NCBI RefSeq assembly: GCF_000378045.1
Contig: NZ_KB899101.1
Coordinates: forward strand, 31,773 to 95,772
Length of the DNA: 64,000 nucleotides
Reading direction: 5' to 3'
Origin: Marinobacterium rhizophilum DSM 18822
GTDB taxonomy: Bacteria; Pseudomonadota; Gammaproteobacteria; Pseudomonadales; Balneatricaceae
Below, in pieces: positions 45,627 to 54,242 of this stretch. Position numbers and translations under genes: made by a program. The notes under the pieces are model-generated. The model saw only the letters and a list, made by a program, of their open reading frames with translations, had not been told where the DNA came from and ran no database searches. The first letter of the stretch is position 1; every line of letters begins with the position of its first letter.

Positions 45627-46535
45627 ATGAAACGACAATGCCTTTCTCCCTCACTGGCTCTTGTTTGTGGATCTCTGTTGCTTTCCGGCTGCGGTGGTGG
45701 TGGCGGTCTCTCGATCAGATCTGGGTCTTCCTTTACGAACTGGGCGGCGATCGTCCCTCCCCAGACCGTAACCGTATCCGGCATGTCGACCGAGAGTACC
45801 TACGAAGCACCTGCCCCTGATTTTCTGGTAACGGACATTGGCACTGCACGCGAAAGTCGTTCCTCTTCGGCGACCCTGACCTACGGTGCCGACGGCTTTC
45901 TGACCCGAGTGCGAATCAGAACCCCCTTTTCATCGGTCTCCTGGGATAAACGCGACGGTGATTTAGTCGACACGGACAGTGGCGTCGTCTTGCTGGGAAA
46001 CGCGGCCGAAACGGCCCTTGGGCTGGCGGCCGACCCCTTCGCGTTTGGCTGGAATTTTCAGACCTTTGGCGCCTGGATAACAGGGTTGGGCACCGGCGCC
46101 GGGCGAGCAGGGGCTATCAGTATCGGCGCACCGTCACCGGGTGATGGCGTTCCCGGCTCGGGTTCGGCGACCTTTACCGGGCTGACGCTGGGTCATTATG
46201 TCGATACTGCGGGCGAGGCTTACTCCACGGCCAGCACCCTGAGGGTGGAGGCGGACTTTTTTGATCGCGAGCTGGATTTTCGCACCAACGATACCGCCAA
46301 ACTCAATCTGCATACGCTGGTGGATAGCGATGCGGACAATCTGGACCTGACGGGCACACTTACCTATGGATTCGGCAGCAGCGCGTTCAGTGGCGCTGTA
46401 GCCGGCGATGGACTCGACGGGACGGCGAAGGGGCGATTCTACGGCCCGCGTGCGCAAGAGCTTGGCGGCTACTTCAATTTGCGCGGTACGGGTGTCGAGG
46501 CTTACTCCGGTGCCTTCGGTGCAGACCGGCCTTGA
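45627..46535 (+). CDS. Slam-dependent surface lipoprotein (TbpB-like barrel)
   Basis: 302 residues from the ATG at 45627 (MKRQCLSPSLALVCGSLLLS). Lipoprotein signal with lipobox LLSGC followed by a glycine run, as in surface-exported lipoproteins. The C-terminal part has repeated beta strands (GTLTYGFGSSAFSGAVAGDG, then GRFYGPRAQELGGYFNLRGT), and ends GAFGADRP. The FYGP...ELGG...GAFG pattern is that of the eight-stranded barrel of TbpB/HpuA-type proteins. The next gene encodes a Slam translocator, so this is very probably its cargo, displayed on the cell surface. Ligand unknown; no TonB-dependent receptor gene is adjacent. Confidence 0.83.
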   Translation: MKRQCLSPSLALVCGSLLLSGCGGGGGLSIRSGSSFTNWAAIVPPQTVTVSGMSTESTYEAPAPDFLVTDIGTARESRSSSATLTYGADGFLTRVRIRTPFSSVSWDKRDGDLVDTDSGVVLLGNAAETALGLAADPFAFGWNFQTFGAWITGLGTGAGRAGAISIGAPSPGDGVPGSGSATFTGLTLGHYVDTAGEAYSTASTLRVEADFFDRELDFRTNDTAKLNLHTLVDSDADNLDLTGTLTYGFGSSAFSGAVAGDGLDGTAKGRFYGPRAQELGGYFNLRGTGVEAYSGAFGADRP

Positions 46536-46604
46536 CTGGCGGAACCACTGTGGCGGTGGGGCCTGACCACAGGAGCAAAAAGCAGCACGGCGGGCTGGCG
46601 CCTT

Positions 46605-47831
46605 ATGCCTAGGGCAGCGGTGCTGGGTGCCGCTTTGCTGCTACTGGCGGCTAGTTGCAGCCTGGCGGGCGGATCGCCAGAAACCCTTGTCGCCGATATG
46701 GATGATGTCAATGCCACCGCATACCCGGATGTCTTGCAGAACCAGTTCATTCTCGGCGGTATCGCCCTGCAAAATCGGGATTACGACGCCGCGATTGCCA
46801 TATTTCGTGACCTGGCACGCAAGTCGCCCAGCCCGCGCATCAGGCTCGAGCTGGCAAGAGCCCTGTTTCTGGCGCAGCGCCTTGATGAATCCCGGGAGGT
46901 ATTCGAGCAGGTCCTCGCCGGCGATATCCTTCCCTGGCCGGTACGGCAGAATATCGAACTCTACCTCCGCGAAATCGACAGAACCCTGGGGTTCGTCAAG
47001 TACGGCATTTCACTCGTGAGCGATTCGAATCCGCGAAATTTCACCTCCGACAGACGCATCATGATAGCCGGGCAGGTTCTGACAATCGTTCCGCCCCAGG
47101 ATAACAAGGAGGTGCGGGGGATTCGTTACCGCGTGGAAATGGGCAAGGCATTGAGCGGTGACCGCCAGCTTCAGGGGTATATGAACCTGTCTTTTATTGA
47201 TTACGAGCAGAGCCAGTTCGACCGTATAACCTGGGATGGGCGCCTGACATACGCTTTCGATTCGCTCCCCCGGCTCAAAACCCGCGCGGGTATTGAAATT
47301 TCCACTCGGGACGGCAGCAAGCAGTACGACTATCCGTACCTGAGCTTTATCTACATCCCCGATCCCGTCGAACGGTTTCGGCTGCTCTACGAGCTGAAAA
47401 TCGCCCGCCTCGACATCACCGGCGTTGATCACCTGGATGCCGATCAGTATATCGCTGCGATGGGTTTTACCCGGCATTTGCACAGCCTTGCCCTGTTACG
47501 GGGAGACATTTCCCTTGAGAATTCCGTTGCCAAGGAATCCCCTTATTCCTACCATGGCGCCTCACTGGGGCTGGGCGTCGATTTCGCCATCGGAAGCTGG
47601 GCGCTGGAACCCTTTATGGCGGTTGCGCAGCGCGTTTACGGTGATCAGGATCCTTTGTTCGGACGTACCCGAAAGGACACTCGAAAGCGAGCAGGGCTTG
47701 CGATCAGCCCTCGAAATTTTCGCATAGGACGCTTCACCCCCGAACTTGGTTTTACCTATGACAAAAACGACTCTTCAATCGGTTTTTACAGCTATGACAA
47801 GCTCGGACTGTTTTTAAGCCTTGAGGAGTAA
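46605..47831 (+). CDS. surface lipoprotein assembly modifier (Slam)
   Basis: 408 residues. Signal peptide (VLGAALLLLAASCSLAGG), an N-terminal TPR domain (NQFILGGIALQNRDYDAAIA, then ARALFLAQRLDESREVFEQV), and a C-terminal outer-membrane beta barrel of the DUF560 type. The barrel begins near FVKYGISLVSDSNPRNFTS and ends with the typical FTYDKNDSSIGFYSYDKLGL. Slam moves lipoproteins from the periplasm to the outer face of the outer membrane. It lies 69 bp after the lipoprotein gene on the same strand; together they form a two-gene type XI secretion unit. Confidence 0.85.
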   Translation: MPRAAVLGAALLLLAASCSLAGGSPETLVADMDDVNATAYPDVLQNQFILGGIALQNRDYDAAIAIFRDLARKSPSPRIRLELARALFLAQRLDESREVFEQVLAGDILPWPVRQNIELYLREIDRTLGFVKYGISLVSDSNPRNFTSDRRIMIAGQVLTIVPPQDNKEVRGIRYRVEMGKALSGDRQLQGYMNLSFIDYEQSQFDRITWDGRLTYAFDSLPRLKTRAGIEISTRDGSKQYDYPYLSFIYIPDPVERFRLLYELKIARLDITGVDHLDADQYIAAMGFTRHLHSLALLRGDISLENSVAKESPYSYHGASLGLGVDFAIGSWALEPFMAVAQRVYGDQDPLFGRTRKDTRKRAGLAISPRNFRIGRFTPELGFTYDKNDSSIGFYSYDKLGLFLSLEE

Positions 47832-48137
47832 TAAGAGGCAGTGCGGCGAAAATGCTCATCGTGACGCGGAGTTTGTGTTCACTACTGGTCGGAATGCGTA
47901 CAGGCCTGGGCCGGTCTCATGGCAGTGCAATCGCGTGAATTCTGAGTGTTATTTATACAGTCGTTTCGCATGCTGGCGAGAGGCGTAATCGGGCGTATTG
48001 TAAAGCGGTTTTTTTGAAAATATTTACTTGCGCCACAATTTGCGTGCAACTCCCGAAGTACCGGCATTTGTGGCTTTCCGCCGTGCTGGTTACACAGAAT
48101 GCCGGGCTAAATCAAGAGTTGAAAAAAAACGGTTTAT

Positions 48138-48183
48138 AACTATATTTAGTGCCAATTAATCCAGCGTCCACTATATGTAGTGT
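48138..48183 (+). promoter_or_regulatory. two NrdR boxes at the nrdAB promoter
   Basis: ACTATATTTAGTGC (48139-48152) and ACTATATGTAGTGT (48170-48183) match the NrdR box (ACwAtATaTwGtGt). Their starts are 31 bp apart, three helical turns, the canonical arrangement. A promoter-like TTGAAA (48119-48124) and TATATT (48141-48146), 16 bp apart, would put the first box on the -10 region, so NrdR binding should repress. Confidence 0.85.
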
Positions 48184-48212
48184 TTCAACTGCGGTGACCC
48201 CACAGTTGAAAC
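48182..48212 (+). promoter_or_regulatory. inverted repeat in the nrdA leader
   Basis: GTTTCAACTG (48182-48191) and CAGTTGAAAC (48203-48212), a perfect 10-bp inverted repeat with an 11-base loop, begins at the last bases of the second NrdR box. It lies about 120 bp before the nrdA start and would form a hairpin in the mRNA leader; it could equally be an operator. The rest of the 500-bp gap from 47832 contains no gene I can support. Confidence 0.6.
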
Positions 48213-48332
48213 CGGCTTTGCTGTTGTCTGAATTCATCCTTGACTGTTGATGTCGAAGTTGTGATGGCGGCGGTATTTGTACGGTGTAATGGCGCTCAGA
48301 CGACAGACATAACATCCAGGAGTAGGCGACGG

Positions 48333-50594
48333 ATGCAGCAAGATTTGATGGTTACCAAACGGGATGGTCGGCGCGAAACTATCGACCTGGAAAAGATTCA
48401 CCGTGTCGTAATCTGGGCTGCCCAGGGCTTGGATAATGTGTCTCCGTCCGAAGTCGAACTCAAGGCGCATCTGCAATTTTATGATGGCATCAAGACCTCT
48501 GATATCCACGAGACGCTGATCAAGTCGGCTGCCGACCTGATCTCGGAAATTTCCCCTGACTATCAGTATCTGGCTGCCCGTCTAGCGATCTTCCATCTGC
48601 GCAAGCGTGCCTTTGGTGCATTTGAGCCGCCGCACCTGCTTGAGCATGTAACCCGCATGGTGGACAGCAAGCGTTACGATCGTCACCTGCTTGAGGACTA
48701 CAGCGCCGAGGACTGGGATACGCTGAATGGCTACCTGGTGCACGAACGCGACATGAACTTCAGCTACGTGGCCGTCAAGCAGCTGGAAGGCAAGTACCTG
48801 GTGCAGAACCGGGTCACCGGTGATATCTACGAAAGCCCGCAGATTCTCTACATGCTGGTGGCCGCCTGCCTGTTTTCCAATTATCCGGCAGAAACCCGGC
48901 TGGACTATGTGCGCCGCTTTTACGATGCGACCTCGTTGTTCAAGCTGTCCCTGCCGACGCCGATCATGGCGGGCGTGCGGACTCCCACGCGCCAGTTCAG
49001 TTCCTGCGTACTGATTGAGTGCGACGATAGTCTGGACTCGATCAATGCCACCGCGGGCGCCATCGTCAAGTACGTGTCCCAGCGTGCAGGTATTGGCATT
49101 AATGCCGGTCAGATTCGCGCCATTGGCAGCCCCATCCGCAATGGCGAAGCTTTCCATACCGGTTGCATACCGTTCTACAAGCATTTCCAGACTGCGGTCA
49201 AATCCTGCTCCCAGGGGGGCGTGCGCGGTGGTGCCGCCACGCTGTTCTACCCGCTGTGGCACCTGGAAGTGGAATCCCTGCTGGTCCTGAAGAACAACCG
49301 CGGTGTGGAAGAGAACCGCGTGCGCCATATCGACTACGGCGTGCAGCTTAACAAGCTGATGTACCAGCGCCTGATCAAGGGTGAAAACATTACCCTGTTC
49401 AGCCCGCATGAGGTGCCGGGCCTGTACGATGCCTTCTTTGCCGATCAGGTCGAGTTCGAACGTCTGTATGTACAGTACGAGCAGGATCCTGCGATTCGCA
49501 AGAAGACCATCAAGGCGGTTGAGCTGTTCGGTCTGCTGGCCTCTGAACGCGCCTCTACCGGCCGTATCTACATTCAGAACGTGGACCACTGTAATACCCA
49601 CAGTCCATTTGACCCGCATGTTGCCCCGGTTAAACAGTCGAACCTGTGCCTGGAAATTGCGCTGCCCACCAAGCCGCTGCGTGATGTGAACGATCCCGAG
49701 GGTGAAATCGCCCTGTGCACCCTGTCAGCGTTCAACCTGGGTGCCCTGGCCAACCTGGACGAGCTGGAAAATCTGTCTGACCTGATCGTGCGGGCGCTGG
49801 ACAACCTGCTGGACTATCAGGATTACCCGATTCTGGCGGCCCAGAATGCCACCCAATGGCGTCGTACCCTGGGTGTGGGTGTGACCAACTTCGCCTATTA
49901 CCTGGCCAAGAATGGCGTGCGCTATTCCGACGGTTCGGCCAATGGCCTGGTGCATCGTACCTTCGAGGCCATTCAGTACTACCTGCTCAAGGCCTCCAAT
50001 CAGCTGGCCAAAGAGCGCGGTGCCTGCCCGAAGTTCAACGAGACGACCTACGCCAAGGGCCTGCTGCCCATTGATACCTACAAGCGCGAAATCGATGAGT
50101 TCTGCGACGAGCCGCTGCACTATTTCTGGGAAACACTGCGTGAAGACATCAAGGAATTCGGTCTGCGCAACAGCACCCTGACTGCGCTGATGCCCTGCGA
50201 AACATCGTCGCAGATCACCAACTCGACCAACGGTATCGAGCCGCCGCGTGGCTATGTGTCGGTGAAGGCGAGCAAGGACGGTATCATGAAGCAGGTGGTG
50301 CCGGAGTATCTGGAGCTCAAGAACCACTACGAGCTGCTCTGGAGCATTCCGAACAACGAAGGCTATCTGCAGCTGGTGGGCATCATGCAGAAGTTCGTTG
50401 ACCAGGCCATTTCATCGAATACCAACTATGACCCCAGCAAGTTCCCGGGTGACAAGGTGCCTATGAAGCAGCTGCTCAAGGACCTGCTTACCGCCTACAA
50501 ATATGGCGTCAAGACGCTGTACTACCACAACACCCGTGACGGTGCCTCCGACGGTCAGGATGATGGCTGTGAAGGCGGTGCCTGCAAGCTGTAA
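48333..50594 (+). CDS. nrdA: ribonucleotide reductase class Ia, alpha subunit
   Basis: 753 residues from the ATG at 48333 (MQQDLMVTKRDGRRETIDLE), nine bases after CCAGGAG; the open frame upstream runs through the leader. N-terminal ATP-cone (about 1-95), then the ten-stranded barrel. Redox Cys in RQFSSCVLIECDDS and LCTLSAFNLG, radical Cys in SNLCLEIALPT, and the C-terminal pair in CEGGACKL. It reduces ribonucleoside diphosphates and is allosterically controlled. nrdB follows after 98 bp. Confidence 0.97.
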   Translation: MQQDLMVTKRDGRRETIDLEKIHRVVIWAAQGLDNVSPSEVELKAHLQFYDGIKTSDIHETLIKSAADLISEISPDYQYLAARLAIFHLRKRAFGAFEPPHLLEHVTRMVDSKRYDRHLLEDYSAEDWDTLNGYLVHERDMNFSYVAVKQLEGKYLVQNRVTGDIYESPQILYMLVAACLFSNYPAETRLDYVRRFYDATSLFKLSLPTPIMAGVRTPTRQFSSCVLIECDDSLDSINATAGAIVKYVSQRAGIGINAGQIRAIGSPIRNGEAFHTGCIPFYKHFQTAVKSCSQGGVRGGAATLFYPLWHLEVESLLVLKNNRGVEENRVRHIDYGVQLNKLMYQRLIKGENITLFSPHEVPGLYDAFFADQVEFERLYVQYEQDPAIRKKTIKAVELFGLLASERASTGRIYIQNVDHCNTHSPFDPHVAPVKQSNLCLEIALPTKPLRDVNDPEGEIALCTLSAFNLGALANLDELENLSDLIVRALDNLLDYQDYPILAAQNATQWRRTLGVGVTNFAYYLAKNGVRYSDGSANGLVHRTFEAIQYYLLKASNQLAKERGACPKFNETTYAKGLLPIDTYKREIDEFCDEPLHYFWETLREDIKEFGLRNSTLTALMPCETSSQITNSTNGIEPPRGYVSVKASKDGIMKQVVPEYLELKNHYELLWSIPNNEGYLQLVGIMQKFVDQAISSNTNYDPSKFPGDKVPMKQLLKDLLTAYKYGVKTLYYHNTRDGASDGQDDGCEGGACKL

Positions 50595-50692
50595 GCGCAG
50601 GCAGGGTTCGCATATCTCGGGTTAGGCCGCCGTCCCTGTGACGGGGGCCTTGGCCTGTCCGGTTGCAGTATTTTCGGAGCTCTAAGGAATTA

Positions 50693-51823
50693 ATGGCTTA
50701 CTCCACGTTCAATCCGTCTACCCACGATGCCACGCTCGAACCCATGTTCTTTGGTCGCAGCGTCAATGTTGCCCGCTACGACAAGCAGAAGTATCCCATC
50801 TTTGAAAAGCTGATTGAAAAGCAGCTGTCGTTTTTCTGGCGGCCGGAGGAGGTCGACCTGTCGACCGACCGCAAGGACTTCATGGCGATGCCGGAGCACG
50901 AGAAGCATATTTTCCTGAGCAATCTGAAATACCAGACGCTGCTGGATTCGGTGCAGGGACGCTCGCCCAATATTGCCTTTTTGCCGGTGGTGTCCCTGCC
51001 CGAGCTGGAAACCTGGTTTGAAACCTGGGCTTTCAGCGAAACCATTCACAGTCGTTCCTACACCCATATCATCCGCAATATCATTACCGAGCCGTCGGCG
51101 GTGTTCGATCAGATCGTCACCAACCAGGAAATCGTCAAGCGGGCCGAATCGGTGACCCGCCTGTACGATCAGTTCATTGCACTGGTACAGGTGTATGGCA
51201 TTTATGGTGCGGGCGTGCACGAGATCAAGGGCAAGAAGGTGGATGCGTCGCTGCGCAACCTCAAGCGCACCCTGTACCTGACCCTGGTATCGGTCAATGT
51301 GCTGGAGGCGATTCGCTTCTACGTCAGTTTTGCCTGCTCGTTTGCATTCGCCGAACGGGCCATCATGGAAGGCAACGCCAAGATCATCAAGCTGATCGCA
51401 CGCGATGAAGCCCTGCACCTGACGGGCACCCAGCACATGCTGAATTTGATGGCCTCTGGCGCCGATGATCCGGAAATGAAGGAAGTGGCGGCAGAGTGCC
51501 GCGAAGAAGCGCTGCAAATATTCGCAGAAGCTGCGCAGCAGGAGAAGGACTGGGCACAGTACCTGTTCCGCGACGGTTCCATGATCGGTCTGAACGGCAA
51601 GATCCTCAGTGACTATGTCGAGTACATCACCAATGTACGCATGAAGGCGCTGGGTTTTGACGAGCTGTTTCCAACCCAGCAGAACCCGCTGCCCTGGATG
51701 AATGCCTGGCTGGTAAGCGACAACGTACAGGTGGCGCCGCAGGAGTCCGAGATCAGCTCCTACCTGGTGGGGCAGATCGATAATGAGGTGGGAGACGGCG
51801 ATTTCGACGACTTTGACTTCTAA
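50693..51823 (+). CDS. nrdB: ribonucleotide reductase class Ia, beta subunit
   Basis: 376 residues from the ATG at 50693 ([20 protein letters not shown]), preceded by TAAGGA. Di-iron ligands and radical Tyr region: [18 protein letters not shown], and [19 protein letters not shown]. The C-terminal acidic tail ends DFDDFDF, which binds NrdA. It supplies the tyrosyl radical. The ferredoxin gene follows 31 bp later. Confidence 0.97.
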   Translation: MAYSTFNPSTHDATLEPMFFGRSVNVARYDKQKYPIFEKLIEKQLSFFWRPEEVDLSTDRKDFMAMPEHEKHIFLSNLKYQTLLDSVQGRSPNIAFLPVVSLPELETWFETWAFSETIHSRSYTHIIRNIITEPSAVFDQIVTNQEIVKRAESVTRLYDQFIALVQVYGIYGAGVHEIKGKKVDASLRNLKRTLYLTLVSVNVLEAIRFYVSFACSFAFAERAIMEGNAKIIKLIARDEALHLTGTQHMLNLMASGADDPEMKEVAAECREEALQIFAEAAQQEKDWAQYLFRDGSMIGLNGKILSDYVEYITNVRMKALGFDELFPTQQNPLPWMNAWLVSDNVQVAPQESEISSYLVGQIDNEVGDGDFDDFDF

Positions 51824-51854
51824 CTCCGTTATGCCTGCAGACAGGGAGCGATCC

Positions 51855-52121
51855 ATGGCCGGGATTCCACGTATCAAGGTCTACAACTACGGTACTTACT
51901 TCTACGAACACGAATTTTCTCTGCTCGATACGCTTGAGTCCAACGAGGTTCCTGCACCGTTCAACTGCCGCGGCGGCTACTGCGGCTGCTGCAGGGTGCG
52001 GCTGATCGACGGTGAGGTGGAGCCGGTGCAGGATAGCCTGTTCGACCTGCCCGAAGGTGAGATCCTGACCTGTTGCTGCAAGCCCAAAACCCACATCGAG
52101 ATCGAAATCCCGTCCGAGTGA
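51855..52121 (+). CDS. 2Fe-2S ferredoxin (YfaE-like), NrdB cofactor maintenance
   Basis: 88 residues from the ATG at 51855 (MAGIPRIKVYNYGTYFYEHE), after GGGAG. Plant-type [2Fe-2S] ferredoxin fold with cysteine ligands in FNCRGGYCGCCRVRL and ILTCCCKP. Ferredoxins next to nrdAB reduce the NrdB di-iron centre so the radical can be rebuilt; the position here fits that role. The 3' end of the gene is the first unit of a tandem repeat array that continues for 600 bp downstream. Confidence 0.93.
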   Translation: MAGIPRIKVYNYGTYFYEHEFSLLDTLESNEVPAPFNCRGGYCGCCRVRLIDGEVEPVQDSLFDLPEGEILTCCCKPKTHIEIEIPSE

Positions 52122-52712
52122 TCAGGCCATGACAGGGCGTGGCGGGATTCGGTCGCGTTAACGGCAGGTGGCTAGTGTGCAACCTCTTAAGGTAACTGCT
52201 GCTCATGGGTGAGGCGGGCGGGGCGCATCCCTGTCCAGACGCGCAATCTGTTTGACCTGTTCAAGGTGCGCATCCTGACCTGTTGCTGCAAGCCCAAAAC
52301 GCACATCGAGATCGAAATCCCGTCCGAGTGATCAGGCCATGGCAGGGTGTGGCGGGATTCGGTCGCGTTAACGGCAGGTGGCTAGTGTGCAACCTCTTAA
52401 GGTAACTGCTGCTCATGGGTGAGGCGGGTCGGGCGCATCCCTGCCCACACGCGCAATCTGTTTGACCTGCTCAAGGTGCGCATCCTGACCTGTTGCTGCA
52501 ATCCCAAAACGCACATCGAGATTGACATCCCGTCTGAGTAATCGGGGCGTGACGGGATTCGGTCGCGTTAACGGCAGGTGGTTAGCGCGCAACCTCTTAC
52601 GTCAGCACCTGCTCGACGGTGAGGTGGGCCGGGTGCATACCTGTCCACACGCGCAATCTGTTTGACCTGCTCAAGGTGCGAATCCTGACATGTTGCTGCA
52701 ATCCCAAAACGC
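52061..52712 (+). repeat. tandem array of decayed ferredoxin 3' ends
   Basis: The segment starting ATCCTGACCTGTTGCTGCA occurs at about 52062, 52272, 52482 and 52682: spacings of 210, 210 and 200 bp. The first copy is the real end of the ferredoxin gene. Copies two and three still read FDL(F/L)KVRILTCCC(K/N)PKTHIE and end PSE-stop in frame; copy four breaks off after the PKT codons. Each unit also carries the spacer with GGTCGCGTTAACGGCAGGTG. Upstream of the FDL codons the copies have lost the rest of the gene and the frame is not preserved, so they are remnants, not genes. Confidence 0.88.
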
Positions 52713-53009
52713 GACCCGTGTTTTTCGTCTTGCTCTATCCTGCTATCGACTTTGTTATCCTGCCTTGTGCCTTTCGTGGCGTCCCCTTTGCGCGGCGTTT
52801 TTTTTACGCTGTTTTTCGTGTGGTGAAATTTTTTTGCACAGGCCAAGATACTCGACTGTCAAGATTGACTTTGCTTGATTAATATCAGATCGATGATCTT
52901 TTGTGTTACGTAAGATGCTGAAAAATAAACACTTATCATGCACTGTGCGGATATTGTACGATCGCCTGAAAGCCACGCAAACACTGGCTTTGGTCGGGAT
53001 ACCAAAGAG

Positions 53010-53044
53010 TTATGCAGTGACTTATGCACAGATTGTGTGGGTAA
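53010..53044. promoter_or_regulatory. DnaA-box-like cluster upstream of the cysteine synthase gene
   Basis: TTATGCAGT (53010), TTATGCACA (53022, perfect for TTATNCACA) and TGTGGGTAA (53036, inverted, one mismatch) fall within 35 bp. The stretch 52713-53132 between the repeat array and the next gene is otherwise AT-rich and shows no gene I can support. The boxes could be DnaA sites or chance. Confidence 0.4.
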
Positions 53045-53132
53045 ATCCACAGGTGCTTTATCTGCGTGTAAAAGTGCCTGATGGTCGCCGTAACTGCCAT
53101 ACTTTTGGCAGTATCGGAACCGGAGAGGCATC

Positions 53133-54143
53133 ATGTTTGAACATCAATCCGCACTGGTCTCCCTGATCGGCAATACGCCGCTGATCGAGCTGCGTCAGGC
53201 CTCGGAACTGACCGGCTGCACCATTCTTGGCAAGGCCGAGTTTCTTAATCCCGGAGGTTCGGTCAAGGATCGCACCGCACTGGGTATTATTCGTGATGCC
53301 GAACGCAGGGGAATGCTCGAGCCGGGTGGCACCATCGTGGAAGGTACCGCCGGCAATACCGGTATCGGCCTCTGCCTGGTTGCCAGTGCGCTGGGCTACC
53401 GCACTGTGATTGTTATGCCCCAAACGCAGAGTCAGGAGAAGAAGGATCTTCTGCGCCTCTATGGTGCCGATCTGCGTCTGGTACCGGCCGTCCCTTATGC
53501 CGATAGTAATCATTACACCCGCGTTTCCGCGCGCATAGCCGCCGATATGCAGCAGCAGGGCATTAATGCCATCTGGGCCAACCAGTTCGACAATATCGCT
53601 AATCGTGAAATTCATTATCAGACCACGGGCGCTGAAATCTGGCGTCAGTGTGGTGGGCAGCTGGACGCTTTCTGCTGTGCTGTGGGTACGGGCGGGACCC
53701 TGGCAGGGGTGGCCAGGGCACTGCGAGAACAGGATAAAAGCGTGAGCATTGTGCTGACGGATGCCGAGGGAGCTGCCCTGTGTAATTACTACCGCCACGG
53801 TGAGCTGCGTGCGCAGGGTTCGTCGATCATGGAGGGTATCGGGCAGAGCCGCATCACCGCAAACCTCGAGGGGCTGACGGTGGATGATGCACTGGAAATC
53901 AGCGATCACGAGGCCTTGCCGTATTTGTTTGATCTGCTGCAGTACGAAGGGCTTTGCCTGGGCGGCTCCAGCGGGATAAATGTGGCCGGTGCGGTGCAGG
54001 TTGCCCGCACGCTGGGGCCCGGACATACGGTGGTGACAATCTTGTGTGATGTCGGCTCACGCTATCAAAGCAAGCTGTTTAATCCGGCCTTTCTGCGTGA
54101 GCATGGCTTGCCGTCACCGGCCTGGCTTGAGGACAAAAGCTGA
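53133..54143 (+). CDS. cysteine synthase-like PLP enzyme
   Basis: 336 residues. Fold type II PLP enzyme of the O-acetylserine sulfhydrylase family: LIGNTPLIELRQASELTG, PLP lysine in LNPGGSVKDRTALGI (about 42), VEGTAGNTGIGLCLVASALG, GTGGTLAGVARALRE, and GGSSGINVAGAV. The subfamily with TAGNTGIGL and a Q-rich EK segment is often annotated cysteine synthase A but can include cystathionine beta-synthase-like or cyanide-detoxifying members. Cysteine formation from O-acetylserine and sulfide is the best guess. Confidence 0.85.
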   Translation: MFEHQSALVSLIGNTPLIELRQASELTGCTILGKAEFLNPGGSVKDRTALGIIRDAERRGMLEPGGTIVEGTAGNTGIGLCLVASALGYRTVIVMPQTQSQEKKDLLRLYGADLRLVPAVPYADSNHYTRVSARIAADMQQQGINAIWANQFDNIANREIHYQTTGAEIWRQCGGQLDAFCCAVGTGGTLAGVARALREQDKSVSIVLTDAEGAALCNYYRHGELRAQGSSIMEGIGQSRITANLEGLTVDDALEISDHEALPYLFDLLQYEGLCLGGSSGINVAGAVQVARTLGPGHTVVTILCDVGSRYQSKLFNPAFLREHGLPSPAWLEDKS

Positions 54144-54219
54144 GTTCATGTTTTACGCGGTGGACACATATTAACCGGTGGATTAATTCATTCGCAAAAT
54201 GATGGCTTGAACTCGAGTT

Positions 54220-54241
54220 ACCCACAGTTGTGGGTTTTTTT
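54220..54241 (+). terminator. intrinsic terminator after the cysteine synthase gene
   Basis: ACCCACA-GT-TGTGGGT followed by seven T residues, 77 bases after the stop. The left arm extends to TTACCCACA, which also looks like a DnaA box. Confidence 0.75.
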
Positions 54242-54242
54242 G

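Noticed and set aside
52061-52712. Possible CRISPR array or integron attC array
   Set aside because: The 210-bp period consists of copied gene sequence without spacers, no cas or integrase gene is nearby, and the units match the end of the adjacent ferredoxin gene.
52619-52882. 87-residue ORF in the ferredoxin repeat array
   Set aside because: It reads through the fourth, truncated repeat copy into unrelated DNA; only the FDLLKVRILTCCC part resembles a protein and the ferredoxin fold is incomplete.
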